Source: Cytophagales bacterium Alg240-R148 (GTDB lineage Bacteria > Bacteroidota > Bacteroidia > Cytophagales > Cyclobacteriaceae). Taken from it: DNA of 61,885 nucleotides. How positions within the stretch are numbered: the first letter of the stretch is position 1; each line of letters opens with the position of its first letter. Position numbers and translations under genes: made by a program. The DNA is taken from positions 1,662,143 through 1,724,027 of the forward strand of contig LS999826.1 in NCBI GenBank assembly GCA_900537185.1. The letters run 5' to 3'. This document shows positions 15,769 through 23,536 of this stretch, in pieces. The notes below the pieces were generated by a model. It was not told the origin of the DNA. It searched no databases and saw only the letters and a program-made list of their open reading frames with translations.

Positions 15769-16401
15769 TCAATTATTTTGATCTAAACGTTCATTTTGGA
15801 TATTGTGATTTGCGTTTAGTACTTGCTCTTGCCAATTCCTCTTTTCTATTTTTCTAAAGTTAGTCTCCTCTTTAATTTGTATCAAATAGCTCAGGAGTAG
15901 TTTTAATTCCATGTCGTTTGGATCTCCTATAAATTCAGTTGGATATATGGCATTTCCGTAGTTGTGTTTGGACTTTCTTGGCGTGTCATCAATTATCAGA
16001 ATATCTTCCATTTTTGCAAACCCTTTTTTCTTAACCTTTTTAAGAATTTTGGAGTAGTTCAAGTGGCTATAATAGTCGGAATACCCTAGGTCCTCCATAG
16101 ACTCTTGGTCCATTTGTTGCGTGCATTTTGATCTGCCCCAAACAAACTCTAAGGGGTAGTCAGGTGGGAAAATATTGGCCACCACTTGCTCTACATATTG
16201 GTCTGAGGCGGAAGACCAAACTGCTATTTTATAGTATGCTTTAACCTTATCTAAAAACGCATTCAAGTATGGCCTTTTATAAACCATATATTGTTCAATA
16301 CTAAAGTTACAGCTATAAGAAAGAGGTTCTTTGGTAGCATGAACCAAGGTCTCGTCAAGATCTAAAATTAATAATTTGTTCTTAGTGTTCATCATGTACA
16401 C
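15769..16401 (-). CDS. FCP1/NIF-type HAD phosphatase
   Basis: 210 residues starting with the catalytic 'LLILDLDETLVHATKE' of FCP1-like HAD phosphatases, in which the first Asp forms the phospho-enzyme. 'IAVWSSASDQYVEQV' (motif II Ser) and 'ILIIDDTPRKSKHNYGNAI' (motif III Asp-Asp) follow with normal spacing. Eukaryotic relatives dephosphorylate RNA polymerase CTD; bacterial members are scattered, with unknown substrates. A third-codon ATG (MNTKNKLL at 16392) may be the true start. The C-terminal 40 residues are charged and unrelated. Confidence 0.85.
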   Translation of the reverse strand: MYMMNTKNKLLILDLDETLVHATKEPLSYSCNFSIEQYMVYKRPYLNAFLDKVKAYYKIAVWSSASDQYVEQVVANIFPPDYPLEFVWGRSKCTQQMDQESMEDLGYSDYYSHLNYSKILKKVKKKGFAKMEDILIIDDTPRKSKHNYGNAIYPTEFIGDPNDMELKLLLSYLIQIKEETNFRKIEKRNWQEQVLNANHNIQNERLDQNN

Positions 16402-16660
16402 AAATTTGCATTGTATCGTATAAGGTATTCTTGCTAATTGGTAGCTTTTTAGGACGATAGTTGAATTTTAATTCTTTTTCTTACTGCTTTGCCATATCCT
16501 TTGAAGTTTTAACTGTTACATCATATTAGAGCAGTTTTTCTTGTACTTTTTCAGTAAGAATCTTTCCAATTGTAAAAGGATCTTAAATAGTTTGAATCAA
16601 GTTAAGAAATTAGATTCATTTCCCAACAGCCATGGGGTTATAGGTTGTTTATGCCACATT
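16402..16660. other. Intergenic region, possible coding relic
   Basis: The minus strand shows protein-like segments split by stops ('KILTEKVQEKLL', 'YDVTVKTSKDMAKQ', 'KELKFNYRPKKLP'). They could be the relic of a gene that I do not recognise. No hairpin or promoter stands out. Confidence 0.25.
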
Positions 16661-17110
16661 TCAATTGGTCGACAAAGGTTGGTTTTCTTGGCTTGGTAAT
16701 GTTGGAAGTTTCTTAAATTTCGATACATGGTCGGTAAGGTAGTTCGATGGAAAATACAACCAATTTTGTTGATCTGTATTCAGATACCCACACTCTAAAT
16801 TTAGCAACCCATGGTTGAGAACAACAGTGTCTTTTAAGAAACTCAATTCATACCCAAAACCACAAGCCATTGGTTCCGATTTGTATTCGAATTTCCATTG
16901 TTCACTCATTTTTTGCAGCGTTGTGAGGTCATCAATATAGAAGCTACCGAACCCTTCAATGTGTTGCCCTTCCATAGCTACTCCAATTAGTTTGTATTTG
17001 CCTTCTTTTAGTTCGGAATTTCCAAAAAAACTCAAAGGATTCTCTAGCCTTTTCTTACATGAGGTTAGTAAAACAAGAAGAAATAAAGTTAAAGTAAATG
17101 AAATTTTCAT
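16661..17110 (-). CDS. Small lipoprotein of unknown function
   Basis: 149 residues; 'LFLLVLLTSCKKR' is a clear lipobox. The mature protein has two Cys in 'EPMACGFGYELSFLKDTVVL' and 'NLECGYLNT', possibly a disulfide, and ends in a low-complexity Pro/Ser stretch. A single small beta-rich domain is likely. Family not recognised. Confidence 0.7.
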   Translation of the reverse strand: MKISFTLTLFLLVLLTSCKKRLENPLSFFGNSELKEGKYKLIGVAMEGQHIEGFGSFYIDDLTTLQKMSEQWKFEYKSEPMACGFGYELSFLKDTVVLNHGLLNLECGYLNTDQQNWLYFPSNYLTDHVSKFKKLPTLPSQENQPLSTN

Positions 17111-17280
17111 GATGTAAAATGCTATTCAATCTGCTCTTCCCACTTAAAAGTTGGACTAGTTGCACAGCAATTTTAAATATATATAAAACTTTTTTGGTGT
17201 TTTCATGTTTAACGCTGAATGAGGAGCAAAATTATTGTACGCATCTACCCAATTGTGCTGGAAAAAGCAAAATACACAGG

Positions 17281-17844
17281 TTACTTCGGAAGTCTATTTT
17301 TCACTAGGGCTATTTGGCCCATGTGGTTCGCTGAGTGTTCCATTACATGAAACCATACCCAATGGTTGTTGATGCCTTCGTCTATATTTGCTGCAAGCCA
17401 CTCATCGTCCTTATTTTTAAGACCTTCTAGCGTTTTTTTTCGTACCTCTTCCCATAGGTCTAAATAATACTTTATTGGTTTACCCTTAAATTCCTCTCGA
17501 CTTTTTTCACCTAAACCACCCGCTACTCCCCAAAATTCTTTTTCTTTTTCAGTCCAACTGCGCCCTTCTAAAGTTTCTATTTGATAATAAGATTCATTGG
17601 CCACTAAATGCATGAGTAGTGCACCAATACTGTTGGCCTTATCGTCAAATAGGAAATCGGTTTCGTTCTGGTCTAGATCTTTGGTAAGTTCAATGATTCT
17701 AAACCTTAGATCTTCTAACATATCTACCATGATGCCGATTTGCGGTGTATATCCTGTTTCTGGCTTAATTTCATATTGCGCGTTGGCCATTGAAAATGAA
17801 AAACACAAAACTATGAATACAATATTTTTCTTTTTAAGTCCCAT
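17281..17844 (-). CDS. Exported DinB-superfamily protein
   Basis: From ATG 17844 (MGLKKKNIVFIVLCF) the protein has 187 residues and a signal peptide ending 'MANAQ'. The upstream 29 codons in frame lack a plausible start. The mature part is a four-helix DinB fold, with metal-ligand histidines in 'GALLMHLVANESYY' and 'HVMEHSANHMGQIALVKNRL'. DinB-like proteins bind a metal and include thiol-dependent transferases; a periplasmic one is less usual. Function unknown. Confidence 0.8.
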   Translation of the reverse strand: MGLKKKNIVFIVLCFSFSMANAQYEIKPETGYTPQIGIMVDMLEDLRFRIIELTKDLDQNETDFLFDDKANSIGALLMHLVANESYYQIETLEGRSWTEKEKEFWGVAGGLGEKSREEFKGKPIKYYLDLWEEVRKKTLEGLKNKDDEWLAANIDEGINNHWVWFHVMEHSANHMGQIALVKNRLPK

Positions 17845-18220
17845 TTTAGAGTGTTTTAGAATTATAGTTGATAATTGGATAGTGGTCTTTTGAGTTAACA
17901 AAATACAATTTAAAATAACACAGCGCTTCATGCAAAATGCGTTTTGATTTATTTTTTTAATAACGCTGGCTTTCTGTTTTTATTAATTTATTTCCACAAG
18001 TGCTAATTTTTGTTGTTTAACAGTTAAAAACATAAATCTATGGACAGCTCCAACCTGCATGGCTGCGTTAGGTGCCTCCTTGATTTAGAACAGATAGGTT
18101 GAAGTCCAAATACAAAATAAAAATCAAAGAAAACAGGAAAGGAGAGCAATGAATAATGTGTTTTAGAAAAGGGGAGGGTTATTTAAGGGATACTTGGTTA
18201 CCAGCTGGCTTTTCATTTTT
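17845..18220. other. Intergenic region with one hairpin
   Basis: AT-rich and without a supported gene. GGACTTCAACCT and AGGTTGGAGCTGTCC on the minus strand (about 18042-18102) form an imperfect stem around CACCTAACGCAGCC. This could be a weak recombination-site relic, since CCTAACGC resembles an attC core. Nothing else was recognised. Confidence 0.3.
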
Positions 18221-18757
18221 TTATCTGTCCCATCCATCTATTAAATAGGACTTTTCAATCAGTTTCTTTTCTGTTCCGTCCTCTGCGGACTTGAACCAAA
18301 GTTCAAATCGAACTGGATAATATTTCTCAAATGTCCCTTCGTCAATAACTGTGCTTCCAGTGAATAATTTGTAGTCGTCCGATAGTTCACTTATTGTGTT
18401 CTTTGTTCTATTGGTCAGTTTCCGTTCTGACAGCCTTTGGTTTTTAGTAGTCTCAAAAGCTTTAATGTAGATTTCTCCTTTTTCAGTTGGTTTGTGCCAC
18501 ATGTAAAAATCATAACCACCATACCCTGTTCCAACAATTTGAAGTTTTTCAGAGTTGACAATTAAGGATTTGAGTGAGTTAAGCTCTTTATTGTCAAGGT
18601 ATTCGATCGGTTTTTCATAATCTTCGCCATCTGGAATTTCAATATTATAGAATTTACTGTCTCGCCACGAATAGTACCAAATAGAGCCAAAGAAAAGCCC
18701 AATGTTAAGTAGAACCAAAAGCCCTGCAGATATCAATATTATTTTTAAGATTTTCAT
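18221..18757 (-). CDS. Membrane-anchored hypothetical protein (cassette cargo)
   Basis: 178 residues: an N-terminal transmembrane helix ('IILISAGLLVLLNIGLFFGS'), then a soluble domain of about 145 residues with 'LQIVGTGYGGYDFYMWHKPT' and 'YYPVRFELWFKSAEDGTEKK'. It would face the periplasm. I do not recognise the family. It is the last clear member of the cassette run that begins at 20948. Confidence 0.65.
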   Translation of the reverse strand: MKILKIILISAGLLVLLNIGLFFGSIWYYSWRDSKFYNIEIPDGEDYEKPIEYLDNKELNSLKSLIVNSEKLQIVGTGYGGYDFYMWHKPTEKGEIYIKAFETTKNQRLSERKLTNRTKNTISELSDDYKLFTGSTVIDEGTFEKYYPVRFELWFKSAEDGTEKKLIEKSYLIDGWDR

Positions 18758-18765
18758 TTTTTCAA

Positions 18766-18924
18766 ATTAGCCACAAGGATTAGTGGGGGCTAGAAAATAC
18801 TAACTTTTCTTCTCACACAAAGCCACGCCTTGATTTTAAATTAATACTTGTGGCGGACTTTTCAATCCCCAAGAAAGTATCCTGACCAATGAAAGCCCTT
18901 TCATTCATAACACTTGTTAACAGC
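18766..18924 (-). other. attC-like site (candidate)
   Basis: Minus-strand core GCTGTTAAC (18924-18916) overlaps the end of the preceding gene, and the partner side carries CTTGTGGCTAA. The arms GTGTTATGAATGAAAGGGCT and AGCCCCCACTAATCCTTG pair imperfectly. The core resembles the reverse complement of GTTAACTGAC that begins the same cassette at 19442-19451. It is less regular than the other sites. Confidence 0.45.
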
Positions 18925-19434
18925 CCTTATTCTTTTTTCCAATTTTCTTCTTAGTTCATTAGAATCAATTCGAGCAAATTGTAAATCAAGGAGAATCCAT
19001 GTGAGCTTGTCAAGTGGTAGCTTAGAACTTCTTGTATCATTCTTTTTTAGGTTCGTTTTTTGGATAGTACTTGGGATCAGACCAATTCCCAGAAATTCAC
19101 ATTGGTGCCACTTCACAACTTTCATTTTTTCAATCTCTTTTAAATCAATGACTTTATAAGTTGGGTTGTCATTAATAATAAATTGCGTAGCAGATAGTTC
19201 AAACTCTGGATTTTTAGAGATCAGTTTCGGCCAAATAATTCTTGTGTGATATACCAAAAGGACAATTGACAATAGAGCTAAAAAGCTAATTATAATTTTG
19301 TCCCTAAGATTGATTTCTATGGAGAGAGTCCAAGCAAATATTGCTAACACATTGAATACTAGAAAGAGTAAAGCCACGACGCCCAAATAGATGCCATTGC
19401 CCAATTTATTCTTTTCAATTACCTCTCTTTTCAT
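18901..19434 (-). CDS. Membrane protein of unknown function (cassette cargo)
   Basis: The longer frame from 19476 starts inside the palindrome at 19451-19495, so ATG 19434 (MKREVIEKNKL) is preferred, giving about 177 residues. Two transmembrane segments ('GIYLGVVALLFLVFNVLAIF' and 'IIISFLALLSIVLLVYHTRI') are followed by a cytoplasmic PH-like domain ('TQFIINDNPTYKVIDLKEIE'). This layout is common in small Bacteroidota cassette proteins. The last codons lie in the next site's core. Confidence 0.7.
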   Translation of the reverse strand: MKREVIEKNKLGNGIYLGVVALLFLVFNVLAIFAWTLSIEINLRDKIIISFLALLSIVLLVYHTRIIWPKLISKNPEFELSATQFIINDNPTYKVIDLKEIEKMKVVKWHQCEFLGIGLIPSTIQKTNLKKNDTRSSKLPLDKLTWILLDLQFARIDSNELRRKLEKRIRAVNKCYE

Positions 19435-19450
19435 TATTTCATTTATGTCA

Positions 19451-19495
19451 GTTAACCTGTAAAAATGCGTTTTCAATGCATTTTTACAGGTTAAC
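19451..19495 (-). other. attC-like site, perfect short palindrome
   Basis: GTTAACCTGTAAAAATGC (19451-19468) and its exact complement at 19478-19495 form an 18-base perfect stem with a nine-base loop. GTTAAC lies at both ends. Flanking sequence GAAAAGTTAAC after the preceding gene mirrors GTTAACTTTC, which begins that gene's cassette (19992-20001). It is much shorter and more symmetric than the 200-base sites at 6.4 and 8.3 kb. Confidence 0.7.
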
Positions 19496-19508
19496 TTTTC
19501 GTTTTTGT

Positions 19509-19976
19509 TTATTCATTCCAACCTGGCCCATTCTTTTCTGTACAAGGTTCGACTAATTTATTCCAATCTGTCAATTCCATAGGCGGTTCTCCATTTTCGG
19601 CTCGTACCATCATATCGTAGAAGAAATTAAAAAAGTCAAGTGATAAAGGAGAGTAATCTTCTCCCTTTTCGGTCAAATTGTTCTTTCCTTTTTGAATTGC
19701 TGCCCAAAATAATTGTTGATTTTCTTGAGTCAAACTTCTTAAATCTAATTCTCTATTAACCCAATCATCAATCCGAGAGTTATGAAACCCCCATCCAGCA
19801 TCTGCACTTTCATCGTCGTCCGAGTTTGGAATCTGCAACTTCAACCAATCAGACAGTTCCTTTCCGTTATCAATCAGTTCTAATTCAGTGATGGCAATCC
19901 GTAAAATCTCATCATATCCCGTCCATCTTCTGGCGAAACATCTTCCGTCTTTTAATATTAAAAATCCACTTGCCAT
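19509..19976 (-). CDS. Hypothetical soluble cassette protein
   Basis: ATG 19976 (MASGFLILKDGRCFARRWTG) is chosen because the longer frame from 20012 begins inside the preceding attC-like site with a TTG codon. The product has 155 residues, is acidic and Trp-rich ('SADAGWGFHNSRIDDWVNRE', 'PPMELTDWNKLVEPC') and has no signal peptide. Family not recognised. The strongest evidence that it is a real gene is its neat fit between two recombination-like sites. Confidence 0.7.
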   Translation of the reverse strand: MASGFLILKDGRCFARRWTGYDEILRIAITELELIDNGKELSDWLKLQIPNSDDDESADAGWGFHNSRIDDWVNRELDLRSLTQENQQLFWAAIQKGKNNLTEKGEDYSPLSLDFFNFFYDMMVRAENGEPPMELTDWNKLVEPCTEKNGPGWNE

Positions 19977-19991
19977 TTTATTTTCTTTAAT

Positions 19992-20048
19992 GAAAGTTAA
20001 CGCTTTGGTCAAACTGCGTTTTAATGCAGTTTAGGCTTTGCTAGCCAC
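19992..20048 (-). other. attC-like site, short classical form
   Basis: A 57-base element. Minus strand: GTGGCTAGC, then AAACTGC-N8-GCAGTTT, then AAAGCGTTAACTTTC. The closing AAAGCGTTAA is strikingly like the end of classical attC sites (AAGCGTTAGGC). The opening GTGGCTAGC matches seven of nine bases of the reverse complement of GTTATCCAC, which begins the same cassette at 20940-20948. Confidence 0.7.
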
Positions 20049-20057
20049 TTTTTTTAA

Positions 20058-20918
20058 TTAATTCATTGAATGGGCTTCACTAAAATATAAATCACCTTTG
20101 TGTAAATCACACGCCTCAAATATTTCGTGAACCCTCTTCCAAAATTCTTGCTTATTCGAAATTGAAAGTTCATTTAATTCGCTCAGTATATCTACGAAGG
20201 ATCCTATTTTTTCGCTCGTAATTTCATGAGTTCCTTTTTCTATTATTAAATTAAGGATTTCTTTTTCTGAAATTGAATTTGATTCAGGTATCCTATCCGG
20301 AGTTGATAGGGTTGATTTCTTCAATTCTTCCATTAAGGTTTTAATCAACTCTTTGGCGGTAATCAAATTGTCTTCTGAAACAATTCTATTTCTGTTTTTG
20401 ATTTGAGCTTCGTTAAATAGCATTGTTAAGCTAGAAGATATTAGTTCAGAGCTCTTTATTAATTCTTTTTTTGTCTCACCATAGTCGTGGAAAACGAGTC
20501 TTGGTTGGGGGTCTTCTTTATTGATTGAAATGAATACTCCTTCTTGTGTACTTTCAATATCAGTCGCAATGCATAAGTAGGATTTTCTTGAGAACAGACT
20601 TTTTTTGATAAGTACGAATCCAGGAAATATTTCAGTTGTATTTTCTGATATCTCGAGAGGAGATAAAAACTGAATTGACATAAGCGGTAATTTCTCACGC
20701 TTTACACTTTTTAGTTCTGGCTGTCCAAAATCACTGGGTACACCAATTTCCAAATTGGATAAAGGGTATTTAATCAAGGCTGTTTTCCAGAATTCAGGTA
20801 TATTCTTTTTAACCCTCTCTGGCAATCTTTCGATGTCGGCATGAGTTGTTTGATTCCCCATTTCCAATGCTTCAGGAAACCGATTAAAAAAGCCTTCTAT
20901 TGATTTAAGTATTTCCAA
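20058..20918 (-). CDS. Hypothetical protein, first cassette of the 18-21 kb run
   Basis: 286 residues, starting at TTG 20918 or at ATT nine bases upstream; no ATG is suitably placed. The opening ('SIEGFFNRFPEALEM', 'LPERVKKNIPEFWKTALIKY', 'FGQPELKSVKREKLPLM') is reminiscent of SMI1/KNR4-like (SUKH) immunity folds, but the match is only by pattern. The C-terminal third is helical and charged. It directly follows the attI-like site. Confidence 0.6.
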   Translation of the reverse strand: MEILKSIEGFFNRFPEALEMGNQTTHADIERLPERVKKNIPEFWKTALIKYPLSNLEIGVPSDFGQPELKSVKREKLPLMSIQFLSPLEISENTTEIFPGFVLIKKSLFSRKSYLCIATDIESTQEGVFISINKEDPQPRLVFHDYGETKKELIKSSELISSSLTMLFNEAQIKNRNRIVSEDNLITAKELIKTLMEELKKSTLSTPDRIPESNSISEKEILNLIIEKGTHEITSEKIGSFVDILSELNELSISNKQEFWKRVHEIFEACDLHKGDLYFSEAHSMN

Positions 20919-20939
20919 TATTCGAATTTTGTTTTAATT

Positions 20940-21065
20940 GTGGATAACAACAATTTGCTTAACACACCGATGTGTTTATTTTTTTTTAAATCTAACAATT
21001 GAATAGGACTTTTTGTAGGTTTAATAGTATGGATTGCTTTATTGGGATAGATTTCTGTGGTAACC
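20940..21065 (-). pseudogene. Integrase 3' tail with attI-like end, joined to repeat R3
   Basis: Minus-strand translation gives 'TTEIYPNKAIHTIKPTKSPI' and then 'QLLDLKK', aligning with the tails at 7.3 and 9.3 kb. The stop is followed by a hairpin (AACACA and TGTGTT), AGCAAATTGTT and then GTTATCCAC, the entry of the next cassette. Upstream the fragment abuts module B (GGATGCCATGGGGTTG) almost exactly at the codons for the catalytic Tyr. Confidence 0.75.
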
Positions 21066-21512
21066 GGTTTCAACCCCATGGCATCCAGCGCTCAAAATCC
21101 AACCCCAGCAGCAACACGACCGTCCTCCCGCAAGCCGCCTGAAATTGAAAACCAGCCCGCATCTAATCCAATATTTGAAATAGAAACTCCATAGTTGAGT
21201 ATTTAACCCCAATCCGACCTCTTTTAAATGGCGTTAAAAAAATAAGCCTAAATCATAACGTTCCCGAAATTCAGATGTTTGAGCCGCGCTGGCTTTGCGC
21301 AGGGATGCGAGTTCCTGAATTTCAAGATTGCAATGAGGCTGATTTTTAGCCATTTAAAAGCAGTCTTGATTTTTTGCTTTGGTTTTTGATCAAGCAAAAA
21401 GCAAAAACAGGTCCCTGGGCCACCCCAGAAAACCCAGCAACCCTAAATAAAAGAAAACCCACCACTAAATAATCGAACCAAAAAAAACGAAACTAAAAGC
21501 AATGAACAAAAA
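21065..21512 (+). repeat. Modular dispersed repeat, copy R3 (B-C-D-E)
   Basis: Module B (21071-21200), C (21216-21367), D (21368-21430) and E (21436-21512). Inner arms of C are GAAATTCAG (21266-21274) and CTGAATTTC (21315-21323). D has the TTTGGTTTTTGATCAAG insert as in R1. The right end is 20 bases from the stop codon of the DUF6624 gene, and the left end abuts the integrase tail. Confidence 0.85.
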
Positions 21513-21531
21513 AAACAAAACCAAAAAAGAA

Positions 21532-22227
21532 CTACTTCTTTTTTGCTGCTTCAAAAGCCTCCGATCTTTTAATCTGCTCCTCCAAATCCCATTCAAAATC
21601 AAAACGCAGTTTCAAAAACTCGGCAATAGGCCCCAAACCAATTTCAGCCCTTCTTTTGTCTATATTCACAGGATCATACACCGGCCAAACATTAAAACTT
21701 TTGGTCTCAGGATAGTACTTCATCTGCCCACCATAAATCTGCAAGTCCCCTCTTTCGGTGGCTATTCTGTCTTCGGCTCTTACCAATAATTGGGGTGTTA
21801 ATTGGCCATCTAGTACAGCTTGGCGCATCAGGGGTAAATAGTGTATGCGAACATCGTTGTGAGCATGCTGCAGTACATTGCAAATAACCCGATTGCCCCG
21901 TTCGCCAACTATGGCTTTTAGGGGCCAACCAGACGAATCTAGCAGTGCCCTGATTTTTTGTTCATTGATGGCATGGTTGTGTTTGTATATTTTGTGTTGT
22001 ACGGCTGCCTCTTCAGATTCCGCTCCATAAATGTCCATAAGAGAATCTCTTAATCGGATTGGCGTTTGCTCAAAAAGAGAGATGCTGTCTAATAAGGCTG
22101 GTAGGTCAATGCTGGCCAGTGGTAGTTCTGCCGAGTGGGCCGTTGACTCTTTTTTCTTGTTGTTTTGAGTACATGCAACCAAAGCAGTTCCTGCGAGCAG
22201 TACAATTAGTGTTGTGAATTTCATCAA
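21532..22227 (-). CDS. DUF6624 family lipoprotein
   Basis: 231 residues with a lipobox ('LVACTQ', Cys19). The mature protein matches the DUF6624 pattern: 'IDLPALLDSISLFEQTPIR' near the start, 'WPLKAIVGERGNRVICNVLQ', 'HAHNDVRIHYLPLMRQAV', then 'VRAEDRIATERGDLQIYGGQ' and a closing 'VDKRRAEIGLGPIAEFL'-like region. It is probably a periplasmic or membrane-attached protein; the function of the family is not known to me. It is eight bases downstream of the beta-lactamase-related gene and likely co-transcribed. Confidence 0.85.
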   Translation of the reverse strand: MMKFTTLIVLLAGTALVACTQNNKKKESTAHSAELPLASIDLPALLDSISLFEQTPIRLRDSLMDIYGAESEEAAVQHKIYKHNHAINEQKIRALLDSSGWPLKAIVGERGNRVICNVLQHAHNDVRIHYLPLMRQAVLDGQLTPQLLVRAEDRIATERGDLQIYGGQMKYYPETKSFNVWPVYDPVNIDKRRAEIGLGPIAEFLKLRFDFEWDLEEQIKRSEAFEAAKKK

Positions 22228-22234
22228 GTTTGTT

Positions 22235-23350
22235 TTATGGTTGTTGTTGTATTGATTTCATTAATGCATAGACCAGTTCGTCGATGGCTTCGCTTTTTCT
22301 GCTTAAAGCCGATAGGTTGGACAAGATAACCACACCATTTTTGTGGTGCACATCCAATACCATAGCAGCGGTATATCCACCAGTTCCACCATTGTGTTTG
22401 TACCAAGTAGCACCAGAACGGCGGTTGATAATTTCCCAGCCCAAGCCAAAATCTGATATTTTATTGATGGTAAGGGTTTTTTGTCTGGTCATGGCCATGG
22501 CTGTTTGGTTGGTGTCAAATTGTGCCAGCATAAATTGACTCAGGTCTTCTGTGTTGGAGAGCATGGCACCTGCCCCTTTTAAAGAGGCCAAATCCCAATT
22601 GGAAACGGCATTGCCGAGGCCATCGATGCCTACAACCAGCTGTTTGGCTACTTTGGAACGGTCTGTGCTGCTGTGCGCCATGCCAAGAGGCTGTAATAAC
22701 TTGTCTTGCAGCATGTTTTCGTAGGTATTGCCATCTATTTGGGCCAATACATACCCCAATAAACCCACCCCAATGTTGGAGTACAAATGGGTGGTTCCAG
22801 GAGTGGTAGTCAGTTGCATGTCGTTTTGAATGTAGTCCAATAGTTTGGCTTCCGAATAACCAGCATAAGGGTTGTGTGCATTACTGTTGTTGATTACCAA
22901 ATTACTAGGCAAACGGGGCAAGCCAGAGCTGTGGTTAGACAATTGCTTGAAAGTAATATTTACTTTGTTGTTTAATTCTACAGGCAAGTAGGGGTTAATA
23001 GGATCGTTGAGTTGCATGTGACCCTTTTCAACCATTTGTGCCAAAAGGGTAGCAGTAAATACTTTGGTAATGGAGCCAATTTCAAAAATAGCTTGTTGGT
23101 TGTTGACAAAAAGAATGGAATCTTGCGCCACTTTAATACCACAATATTCAACGGAATCCTTGTTCACAAAAGCAATAGACAGTTGTGTTCCAATGGGCAA
23201 CCCATCCACATGGCTGTGTATGGTTTTTTGTTGCAGTTCAGAAGGTGTAATAGAGGTGCCTACGTTGGTATTGTTTTGCCCCTGACAACTGTAAAGAACA
23301 AAAGCTGTTAGAATCAAAAATGAGCATAAACTATAAAACCGGTGCAACAT
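22235..23350 (-). CDS. Beta-lactamase-related serine hydrolase (class C fold), lipoprotein
   Basis: 371 residues; lipobox 'FVLYSCQG'. It carries the class C / penicillin-binding fold motifs: SITK ('FEIGSITKVFTATLLA'), the YSN triad ('HLYSNIGVGLLGYVL') and an HNG motif ('YKHNGGTGGYTAAM') in place of KTG. Such proteins are more often esterases or peptidases acting on cell-wall or ester substrates than true beta-lactamases. It forms a pair with the DUF6624 gene. Confidence 0.85.
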   Translation of the reverse strand: MLHRFYSLCSFLILTAFVLYSCQGQNNTNVGTSITPSELQQKTIHSHVDGLPIGTQLSIAFVNKDSVEYCGIKVAQDSILFVNNQQAIFEIGSITKVFTATLLAQMVEKGHMQLNDPINPYLPVELNNKVNITFKQLSNHSSGLPRLPSNLVINNSNAHNPYAGYSEAKLLDYIQNDMQLTTTPGTTHLYSNIGVGLLGYVLAQIDGNTYENMLQDKLLQPLGMAHSSTDRSKVAKQLVVGIDGLGNAVSNWDLASLKGAGAMLSNTEDLSQFMLAQFDTNQTAMAMTRQKTLTINKISDFGLGWEIINRRSGATWYKHNGGTGGYTAAMVLDVHHKNGVVILSNLSALSRKSEAIDELVYALMKSIQQQP

Positions 23351-23536
23351 GAAGTGGTATACGTAGTAGGTGGCGGAAAGATACCTAAAACTTTAGTTAT
23401 ATAAAAGTTTTTATTAAAATAGAGGTTTATTACTTCTTTAGGGCTTTTTTTTAAGAACCTTTATAAATGTATTTCCCTAAAACTACCCGTTTTTTTAATA
23501 GTACTTTTAGCGTGCTTGCTGTACAATGTTGTTAGC

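Noticed and set aside
22235-23350. A true class C beta-lactamase
   Set aside because: It has SITK and YSN but HNG in place of KTG, more typical of related esterases and peptidases.
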